DNA from: CAVVIH01 sp963748295
Lineage (GTDB): Bacteria > Acidobacteriota > Vicinamibacteria > Vicinamibacterales > 2-12-FULL-66-21
Assembly (NCBI GenBank): GCA_963748295.1
Contig: CAVVIH010000003.1
Coordinates: 1 to 64,000 of the forward strand
Length of the DNA: 64,000 bases
Reading direction: 5' to 3'
Shown here piece after piece: positions 57,510 to 64,000 of the stretch; the first letter of the stretch is position 1; every line of letters begins with the position of its first letter. Position numbers and translations under genes: made by a program. Under the pieces are notes generated by a model. That model was not told the origin of the DNA, did not search any database, and worked only from the letters and a program-made list of their open reading frames with translations.

Positions 57510-57873
57510 TCACGTCGAGAATTGCGGGAACCAGGCGATCGGCGATCTGGTATTTGAGGACGTACGCCGACGCGCCCAAATCGAACGCCGTCCGCCTGAC
57601 CGCCTCGTCATCGGATGCGGTCAGCACGACGATCTTCGTCAGCGGTGCGGCCTGCTTCAGCAGCCGGCACGCCTCGAGCCCGTTGATGCCGGGCATTCGC
57701 ACGTCCACGACGATCACATCGGGGTGCAGCGTGCCCGCCGCTTCGAGCAGCGCGCGGCCGTCACTTGCCTGACCGACGACGTCGCAATACGGCAGGAGCA
57801 TCCTCCGGAGCGCGGTGAGGATCTCGGGGTGATCGTCCGCCAGGAGCACGCGGGGTCGCGTGGTGTGTGACAT
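57502..57873 (-). CDS. Stand-alone response-regulator receiver domain
   Basis: 123 residues, only a receiver: RVLLADDHPEILTALRRMLL, phospho-acceptor in VIVVDVRMPGINGLEACRLL, Thr in KIVVLTASDDE and Lys in AYVLKYQI. There is no DNA-binding output domain, in contrast with the NarL-type proteins usually paired with HisKA_3 kinases. It may pass phosphate on, act as a sink, or bind a protein. It is convergent with, and overlaps by 8 bp, the kinase gene at 56800-57509. Confidence 0.88.
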   Translation of the reverse strand: MSHTTRPRVLLADDHPEILTALRRMLLPYCDVVGQASDGRALLEAAGTLHPDVIVVDVRMPGINGLEACRLLKQAAPLTKIVVLTASDDEAVRRTAFDLGASAYVLKYQIADRLVPAILDVIS

Positions 57874-58063
57874 GCGCAGGCCAGCTCAGCTTCGCGACGG
57901 GATGATACGCGGGGATCGCTCCGGAATGCCGTGCCTACGACCAAAGTCCTATTTCTCAGCCGCGGAAGTAAAAGAGACAGCCAGCCGCGGCGCCCGGTTC
58001 GGCCGCGAAAACGTATACTGTGAATGAACCCCGCTGGCCCTGCACTATCGAGCAGGTCGCGCC

Positions 58064-58789
58064 ATGAAGAAGCCCGTTCCGCTTACCTCGCATCTCGCTC
58101 CGCACCTGCGGGCCATTCCCTTTCTCAAGACCCCCGCGGACAGCGAGATGGTGGTGCTCACCGACCGCCAGCGTGAGGACCTCGCGCGCATCGGCCTGCG
58201 GCTGCGGCTGCCGGCGCGCATGATGATCTACCGGGAGAACGCTTCGGCGGACTGGGTCTTCGCGGTTGCCGAAGGGGTCGTCAAGGCCTATCGCGAGCTG
58301 CCCAGCGGCAAGCGCGTCGTCGGGGCGTTTCTGTTTGCACGCGATCTGTTCGGCCTCGCCGAGAACGGCCACTATACGAACAGCGCGCAGTCCATTACGC
58401 CCGTCACCCTCTACCGGCTTCCGATCAACGAACTCACCGTGCTCCTGAAGCACGATGCCAACCTGCAGTTCAAGTTCCTGGCGAAGGTGACGCACGAACT
58501 GCGGGAATCGCAGCGGCGCGCGATTCTGATTGGCCGCCGCGATGCCGCGGGACGCCTGGCGATGTTCCTGGAGCAGATGAAGGGGCGCTGCGATCCGGTG
58601 TCGGTCCACGAGGAAGTGACGCTGCCGATGACGCGTTCGGACATCGCCGGCTTCCTGGGCCTGTCGCTGGAGTCGGTGAGCCGCGCGTCGGCGGAACTGG
58701 AGCGGCGGCGGCTCGTGAAGTTCGACGGCCGGCATCTGGCGCGAATCCTCGACCCGCCGCGCTTCGCGAAGCTGGTCGCCACGGTTTAG
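58064..58789 (+). CDS. Crp/Fnr-family regulator (no visible Fe-S cysteines)
   Basis: 241 residues: cNMP-binding barrel (RMMIYRENASADWVFAVAEG and SGKRVVGAFLFARDLFG), dimerisation helix (FKFLAKVTHELRESQRRAIL), and the Crp helix-turn-helix (LPMTRSDIAGFLGLSLESVS, RASAELERRRLVKF). Cysteine content is low and no FNR-like cluster is present. The size and layout resemble FixK/Dnr-type regulators. Its upstream region (57912-58063) has a TATACT hexamer at 58013-58018 that may be its -10. It ends 162 bp before the sigma-54 activator gene. Confidence 0.88.
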   Translation: MKKPVPLTSHLAPHLRAIPFLKTPADSEMVVLTDRQREDLARIGLRLRLPARMMIYRENASADWVFAVAEGVVKAYRELPSGKRVVGAFLFARDLFGLAENGHYTNSAQSITPVTLYRLPINELTVLLKHDANLQFKFLAKVTHELRESQRRAILIGRRDAAGRLAMFLEQMKGRCDPVSVHEEVTLPMTRSDIAGFLGLSLESVSRASAELERRRLVKFDGRHLARILDPPRFAKLVATV

Positions 58790-58876
58790 CGGACGTAAAG
58801 TCACGCCTCGGCCGTTTGACTCAGCGATCGCCCTTCGCGATCATCAGGGCGTTTTCAGTAGTTTTTCAGACCCCAT

Positions 58877-58916
58877 CCCGTAAATTTCCCCTCCCGCTCC
58901 CGTAGATCTCCGCTCC
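58877..58916. promoter_or_regulatory. Two 18-bp direct repeats, 22-bp period, upstream of the sigma-54 activator
   Basis: CCCGTAAATTTCCCCTCC (58877-58894) and CCCGTAGATCTCCGCTCC (58899-58916) match at 15 of 18 positions. The 22-bp spacing is close to two helical turns, which would put bound proteins on one face of the DNA. The pair lies 36 bp before the ATG of the activator gene and may be its own upstream binding site. This role is inferred. Confidence 0.4.
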
Positions 58917-58951
58917 ACGGCCAGACCCGCCGCCGGTAAGAATCGGCATCT

Positions 58952-60531
58952 ATGACCCTTGTAGCGTTCTCTCGCGCGGCCTCCGCCCACGAGCTCGAGC
59001 TGCCACAGTTCGAGCGCCTCACCGCCACGCTCTCGTCGCGTTTCGCCCGGCTCCACGTCGAGGAGGTCGCGCCCGCCATCGCCGGGGCCCTCGAACAAAT
59101 CGGCCGGCCGCTCGGGGTCGAGGTCTGCAACCTGGTGGAATTCGCCGATGGAGGCGCGATCAGCGCGGTGCACACCTGGCGTGACGATGCCCTACCGCGC
59201 AGCGGCGTGAAAGCGGGGACGCCTCCGCCGCGATGGATGCTCGATCGGCTGGCGCGCAACGAGGTGGTCGGCGTCGCGCGCCCTGGCGATCTTCCGATAG
59301 AGGAGCGCCAGGCCGCGGGCGGCCAGCCGTTCTGGTCGGCCCTCGGTGTGCCCGTGCTCGTCGCCGAGCAGGTCATCTGCGGCCTCATCGTGTGGACGCA
59401 CCACGTGCAGGGCCATTGGCCGGATCCGCTGATCGAGCGGGTGCGGTTGATTGCCGAGATCCTCGGCGTGGCGTTGGAGCGGTGCCGCCACGCGACGGCG
59501 CTGCGGGCGAGTCTGGCCACCATCGAGCGGCTCAACGCCGCTCTGACAGCCGACAACGTCTATCTGCAGGAAGAGATCAAGACCTATCACGACTTCGACG
59601 CCATCGTCGGCGAGAGCGCGACGCTGCGCCTGGCGTTGACGCGGCTCGGACAGGTCGCGCCGATGAATTCGTCGGTGCTGCTGCTCGGCGAGACGGGGAC
59701 CGGCAAGGAACTGTTTGCCCGCGCGCTGCACGATCGCAGCCGCAGGGGCGGGCGGGCGCTGGTGCGCGTCAACTGCGCGTCGCTGCCGCCGACGCTCGTC
59801 GAAAGCGAGCTGTTCGGTCACGAGAAGGGCGCGTTCACGGGAGCCGTGTCGATGCGCCAGGGACGCTTCGAGCTGGCGGACGGCGGGACGATCTTCCTCG
59901 ACGAAATCGGCGATCTGCAGCCCGAGCTCCAGGCCAAGCTCCTGCGCGTGCTGCAAGAAGGGGAATTCGAGCGCGTCGGCTCTTCGCGCACGAAGAAAGT
60001 GGACGTGCGGATCATCGCCGCAACGCATCGCGATCTGGAGGCGGACGTCGCGTCGGGGCGCTTCAGAGCGGACCTGTTCTATCGCCTCAGCGTGTTCCCG
60101 ATCCACCTGCCGGCGCTGCGCGATCGCCGGGAGGACATTCCTCACCTGGTCTGGTTCTTCATTCACCGGCACCAGCGGGATCTCGGCAGGCGCATCACGA
60201 AAGTTCCGCAGGCGGTGATGCAGTCGCTCCAGCAGCACGCCTGGCCCGGCAACGTACGCGAGCTCGAGAACGTGATCGAGAGGGCGATGATTCGATCCTC
60301 GGGCGAGACGCTGCAGCTCGACGACACTTACGAACAACCGCGCACCCGACAGCCGAAGCGGTGCATCCGGCCGACGAATCGCTCGAGGCGGTTCAACGCG
60401 CGCACATCGAAAGCATCCTGAACGATTGCGGCTGGCGCATCAACGGCGCGAACAACGCGGCGGCGAGGCTGCAGCTGCACCCCAACACGCTCCGCTTCCG
60501 GATGAAAAAGCTGGGAATCGCCCGCGCCTAG
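58952..60531 (+). CDS. Sigma-54-dependent activator: GAF-AAA+-Fis (one frameshift)
   Basis: About 526 residues. A GAF sensor domain (about 40-190), then an AAA+ domain with Walker A LLGETGTGKELFARALH, the sigma-54 contact GAFTGA in HEKGAFTGAVSM, Walker B GTIFLDEIGDL and the arginine-finger region RRITKVPQAVMQSLQQHAWP, NVRELENVIERAMI. The frame breaks near 60335; one base gives AHPTAEAVHPADESLEAVQR and the Fis-type helix-turn-helix (NDCGWRINGANNAAARLQLH, PNTLRFRMKKLGI). Without the fix the DNA-binding domain would be lost. The activator works with RpoN on distant enhancers; targets are unknown. It ends 4 bp inside the convergent carrier gene. Confidence 0.9.
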
Positions 60532-61874
60532 ACTTTCATCTTCGGCGCTTCGTGCGCTTCTGACAGCACCTTGTAGTAGCGGCCGACCCGCCAGGCCAGC
60601 ACGAGCCATGCGAGCACGATCACGCCGTTGACCGCGGCGAAGCCGCGCGGATGCAGCGCGACCACCGTGGTGCCGACGAACACCAGGCCTGCCGACAGCA
60701 CATCGCCCATGCGGACGAAGAACGAGTCGATCGCCTGCTTGGCGCTGAACTTCTGCTCGTAGGTGCATGGCAGGAACAGCATGTTCCTCACCGTGTTGTT
60801 CAGCGAGTAGTCGGTCGAGTTCTCGACCACCTTCGCGGCGAGCACCGCCATCAGCACGGGGAAGAACACCAGGACGTTGTAGGCGACCAGGGAAATCATC
60901 GGCAGGATCATGACCGCCCACGGCACGCCCAGGTACTTGACGACACGGGACACGACGAACAGCTGCAGCAGCAGGCCGAGCACGTTCACCGCCGTGAAGT
61001 ACTTCGAGTAGAAGTCGCCAATCAGCTGGCCCTCGGTGAGGCCGTTCGCCTGTCCCGAGGCGATCATCTCGCCGGCCGTGTGCTTGACGATGCTGCCGAG
61101 GATGTACTCGCCCGTCGTGTTGGCCCAGTTGAGCAGCATCAGCATCAGCGCCATCAGCAGCAGATAGCGGGTGCGAAACACCATGGCGAACGCATTCGTC
61201 CCCGAGGCCTTGTGCACCGGCGCCGCCGCTGTCCCTGGCGTTGCCCGCCGGCCGGATTCAAGCCGATCGACCTTGTTGGTGATGACGAGCTGCGCGACGA
61301 GGATCCCGGCGCCAACCAGCATCAGCTGATACACGCCAAGCGGCTCGATCAGGCGATCCGCCGTGCGCGCGCCGACGACGGCGCCCAGCGAGGCGCCGAA
61401 GCCGACGATGGCAAACAACCGCTCGCCTTCTTCCTTCGTGTAGACGTCGTTGGCGAAGGACCAGAACTGCGCGACGACCATCAGGTTGAAGATGCCGATC
61501 CAGAGGAAGAAGACGATCGCCAGCGGCACGTGGAAATTCGCCAGCACGTAGAACACGATCAGGCAGGAGGTGAAGAAGACCGTGACGATGTTGATCAGCC
61601 GGATGCGCGGAAACATCGCGACCAGCCGTCCGTAGAGGGGCACGACGAAGGCCAGCAGCACCACCTGTCCCGCGGACATGTAGGTCTTCAGCTCGGCGGA
61701 TCCTTCGCCGAGGATCAGCGCTTCGCGAACCGGCTTGAGGACGTAATACGCCATCAGCAGCAGGAACACGTTCAGCGCCAGCAGCAGCGCCGTCGTCCCC
61801 TCGCCGGGGCGCACCTCCGTGAACATGCCGAGGAAGCGTTCCAGCGACGATCGGTCGGACCTCTGTGTGCTCAC
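60528..61874 (-). CDS. NTP/NDP-exchange-like carrier (Npt1/Npt2-like MFS-type)
   Basis: 448 residues with about 12 membrane spans. The opening (EGTTALLLALNVFLLLMAYY, VLKPVREALILGEGSAELKT) and blocks RLFAIVGFGASLGAVVGART and YEQKFSAKQAIDSFFVRMGD are those of the bacterial ATP/ADP translocase-like group. Free-living relatives are not proven ATP thieves and may move other solutes. The start is the GTG at 61874, three bases after the stop of the symporter-binding-protein gene, so the two are co-transcribed. Its last bases overlap the end of the convergent activator gene. Confidence 0.82.
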   Translation of the reverse strand: MSTQRSDRSSLERFLGMFTEVRPGEGTTALLLALNVFLLLMAYYVLKPVREALILGEGSAELKTYMSAGQVVLLAFVVPLYGRLVAMFPRIRLINIVTVFFTSCLIVFYVLANFHVPLAIVFFLWIGIFNLMVVAQFWSFANDVYTKEEGERLFAIVGFGASLGAVVGARTADRLIEPLGVYQLMLVGAGILVAQLVITNKVDRLESGRRATPGTAAAPVHKASGTNAFAMVFRTRYLLLMALMLMLLNWANTTGEYILGSIVKHTAGEMIASGQANGLTEGQLIGDFYSKYFTAVNVLGLLLQLFVVSRVVKYLGVPWAVMILPMISLVAYNVLVFFPVLMAVLAAKVVENSTDYSLNNTVRNMLFLPCTYEQKFSAKQAIDSFFVRMGDVLSAGLVFVGTTVVALHPRGFAAVNGVIVLAWLVLAWRVGRYYKVLSEAHEAPKMKV

Positions 61875-61877
61875 GGC

Positions 61878-64000
61878 CTACTCCACCCAATGCAGTACGT
61901 TGCGGATGATCGACCAGCGCGGCGTCCTGGCGGCCGCGCTCTTGCCGAGAATCCAGTATTGAAACGCCGCGTCGAAGCTGCCGTCCTTCCGCTTGAGGTC
62001 GATCCACGTGTTCACGAAGGCGGCGAACGCCTGGTCGTGACGGGCGATCGGATACGCGAGCGGGATCTTGACCGTGCCCGGCTCCGGGACGACCACCGAG
62101 TAGGCCGGGTACATCAGCGTCCACGCCGACCCGCGTTCCGCCGGCAGCGCGATGGCGTCGGCGCCCGAGCGGCCGGCCTTGAAGGTCGCTTCGAAATCGG
62201 TAAACGGCTCGATCGTCGCCTGCGGCACCATGATTCGCAGCTTGTCGATGTAGTAGGGCACGTTCGGTACGGCGATTCGCAACGCGCCGCGCGACCGGAT
62301 GTCCTCCCAGGTCGTGAATCGTTCGCGGGCTTCGTCGGGCACGACGAATGCGAGCGTCTCGTCGAGGTACGAATTCGAGAGCGTCGTCCGGCTTGCGCGC
62401 AGCGTGGTGACCGCGACACCGGACATCACGAGGTCGCAGGCGCCGCGCTCGAGCGACTCGTCGAACCGGTCGCGCTGGAGTTGAACCAGCTCGAGCTGCA
62501 CGCCGAGCTCGTTCGCGAGCCGGTGCGCCAGCTCGATGTCGAACCCGACGAGATCGCCGTGCTGGTTGAAGAACGCAAAGGGGAGCGAGTCGGAAAGAAA
62601 CCCGACGCGGATCGAGCCGCGCGCGCGAATCGCGTCGAGGGCCGGCCGTCCTTCGGCTGGCATGTCGGAACCATCCGGCCACTTGCGGACGATTGCCGGC
62701 GAGGTGTCGTGCAGCAGGTGCATGCCGGCCAGCACCTTGTCCTTGGTGTACTGCTGGTTCATCATGCTGGTGAACACGACCCGCGTGCCGCCGATCACCG
62801 CAAACGTGAGCGCCGCGGTGACCGCGGCGTAGCGCACGATGCGCGGCCGGTCCCATCGCAGCGCGCCGACCATCGCACAGGCGCCGAGCAGCGCGACGGT
62901 CACCGTGTGCATGGCGGCGACGAGCGTGCCGAACCGCGAGTTGATGACCCCGCTCGCGAGGAACAGCTGGAACGTATCGGCGGGAATCCTGAACAGGTCG
63001 AGGAGGAATGGCACCGCGACGTTGAGGCTGCCGAAGAACGTCACGAGTCCCGTGAACGCGAGCCGCGGGTAGTCCGTGACGCTGACGACCGCATCCGCGA
63101 ACCAGCCGGCGAACAGGATGAAGCTGATCGACAGGAGCTTTCCGGTATGGGGAAAGTTGAAGGAGGCCGGCACGATGACCTCCGGCAGCGCCGCGGCTCC
63201 CTGATCCGGCAGCTGCAGCCGTTCGATCATCGTCTTGCTCGCCTCGATCAGCACCGGAAGGACGATGAACAGATCGCCGGCGACGAACGCCGTCAGCAGC
63301 GCGTTGCGGGTGAGCGCGAAGATCTCGCCGACGCGAATCGGCGTCAGCGCGGCGACCAGGCCCGGCAGCACCCAGAGGGTGACGAGCAGCGCCACCAGCA
63401 CGTAGACGACGAGGTAGACCTGCAGGCGTTCGAGCTGCTCGAGGTTGAGCGTGCCGGCCGCGGTCGCGGCGATCGCGAACAGGCCGTAAGGCGTCAGCCG
63501 CGTCACGAACCGCGTGGCGCGCGACAACCCGTCGAACGCCGCGTCGAGCACGTCGAGGAGCGGCTGCTTGCGCGGGGCGCCGATCAGCGCCACGCCGAGG
63601 ATCACCGAGAACAGCACCACCGCCGGAACGACGTTGTTGGCGAGCGAATAGAACGGATTCGACGGGATGTAGAGATCGACGAAGTTGAACGGCGGCCGGC
63701 GCTCCACCAGCGTCGTGCTGAAGAAGCTGGCGTTCTGCATGTGCGGAAACGCCAGCGGAATCAGGAACGTGAAGAACAGCGCGACGAGCCACAACGCGAC
63801 GACCACCGCCCCGGTTTTCAGCCCCAGTTGCTTCGCATCCTCATACCGCAGCCGGCCGAGGCTGCTGACGATCGAGACCGTGACGTAGGGCAGGACCGTC
63901 ATCTGGAGCAGCTTGACGAAGCCGTCGGCGGCCCACTTCACGGCGACCGCGCGCTCGCCGAGAAAGAGCCCGAGGAGCACGCCGCTCGCCAGGCCGACGA
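61878..64000 (-). CDS. Dicarboxylate/amino-acid:cation symporter fused to a family-3 solute-binding domain (5' end cut by window edge)
   Basis: At least 706 residues; the start lies beyond the window. The N-terminal 410 residues form a DAACS/GltP-type symporter with about eight spans and hairpin motifs (NNVVPAVVLFSVILGVALIG, ASGVINSRFGTLVAAMHTVT), although the usual serine-rich first hairpin is not clear. A membrane helix (RYAAVTAALTFAVIGGTRVV) leads to a C-terminal solute-binding domain (RGSIRVGFLSDSLPFAFFNQ, HGDLVGFDIELAHRLANELG, SLERGACDLVMSGVAVTTLR) with an ordinary ligand pocket and the terminal WILGKSAA. It is the first gene of an operon with the Npt-like carrier. Substrate unknown. Confidence 0.85.
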   Translation of the reverse strand, partial: VGLASGVLLGLFLGERAVAVKWAADGFVKLLQMTVLPYVTVSIVSSLGRLRYEDAKQLGLKTGAVVVALWLVALFFTFLIPLAFPHMQNASFFSTTLVERRPPFNFVDLYIPSNPFYSLANNVVPAVVLFSVILGVALIGAPRKQPLLDVLDAAFDGLSRATRFVTRLTPYGLFAIAATAAGTLNLEQLERLQVYLVVYVLVALLVTLWVLPGLVAALTPIRVGEIFALTRNALLTAFVAGDLFIVLPVLIEASKTMIERLQLPDQGAAALPEVIVPASFNFPHTGKLLSISFILFAGWFADAVVSVTDYPRLAFTGLVTFFGSLNVAVPFLLDLFRIPADTFQLFLASGVINSRFGTLVAAMHTVTVALLGACAMVGALRWDRPRIVRYAAVTAALTFAVIGGTRVVFTSMMNQQYTKDKVLAGMHLLHDTSPAIVRKWPDGSDMPAEGRPALDAIRARGSIRVGFLSDSLPFAFFNQHGDLVGFDIELAHRLANELGVQLELVQLQRDRFDESLERGACDLVMSGVAVTTLRASRTTLSNSYLDETLAFVVPDEARERFTTWEDIRSRGALRIAVPNVPYYIDKLRIMVPQATIEPFTDFEATFKAGRSGADAIALPAERGSAWTLMYPAYSVVVPEPGTVKIPLAYPIARHDQAFAAFVNTWIDLKRKDGSFDAAFQYWILGKSAAARTPRWSIIRNVLHWVE

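Noticed and set aside
61258..63792. A long antisense-frame reading of 844 residues over the carrier and symporter genes
   Set aside because: Its composition is Arg/His-rich without motifs, and it lies in another frame of well-supported genes on the same strand.

Overview
The window is high-GC, densely coded DNA on both strands. It looks like chromosomal DNA of an acidobacterium, most likely a Vicinamibacteria-type (subdivision 6) soil organism. That assignment is inferred from gene style, not from a marker gene: MacB/FtsX-type permeases (two with PadR genes), a TonB receptor with a carboxypeptidase-like N-terminal domain, a beta-propeller sensor kinase, many ECF, NarL and Crp regulators, and many small secreted proteins without clear names. 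There is no rRNA, phage, insertion sequence or CRISPR array. One tRNA (Ser, anticodon CGA) is present.

Layout. 1-4.2 kb: a multi-PAS hybrid kinase ending in an Hpt domain, overlapping a receiver-ATPase output protein. 4.4-7.4 kb: PadR/permease pair. 7.6-9.0 kb: membrane protein, ECF sigma factor, anti-sigma factor. 9.2-12.6 kb: tRNA-Ser, a small unknown protein, an ATP-dependent DNA ligase, a Crp-type regulator and a secreted endonuclease/phosphatase-fold protein. 12.7-16.7 kb: BamA-like outer-membrane protein, large exported unknown protein, solute-binding protein. 16.7-24.6 kb: second PadR/permease pair, a methyltransferase, a GlxA-type regulator and a third permease. 24.7-30.9 kb: M14 peptidase, DUF1003 protein, a decayed DUF6766-like gene, secreted proteins, a cyclotransferase-like protein, a dual-specificity phosphatase and a DinB protein. 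31-36.8 kb: wrecked sulfotransferase gene, 34-bp repeats, glycosyltransferase, asparagine-synthetase-like protein, secreted phosphoesterase-like protein and a GH16-like lipoprotein. 36.8-45.9 kb: propeller kinase/NarL pair, DoxX-like protein, three tandem alpha/beta hydrolases, YciI-like protein, DUF418 protein, cytochrome c-cupredoxin fusion. 45.9-51.8 kb: TonB receptor divergent from a small beta-barrel protein, DinB protein, a second receiver-ATPase protein and an HExxH protein. 51.8-56.7 kb: a GntR-controlled ABC cluster containing an acyltransferase-ABC ATPase fusion. 56.8-64 kb: NarL-type kinase and a stand-alone receiver, Crp regulator, sigma-54 activator, nucleotide-translocase-like carrier, and a symporter fused to a binding domain.

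Two themes stand out. First, at least 14 otherwise good genes are interrupted by single-base frame breaks, each of which restores a family motif or an expected stop/start overlap when bridged. This points to uncorrected indels in the assembly, although the sulfotransferase locus is broken so often that real decay is likely. Coordinates of broken genes below are those of the bridged gene. Second, several modules combine domains in unusual ways: acyltransferase plus ABC ATPase, dicarboxylate symporter plus solute-binding domain, cytochrome c plus cupredoxin, and Hpt kinase plus receiver-ATPase. The ABC/acyltransferase cluster is the best candidate for a little-described system. I saw no convincing intrinsic terminators.
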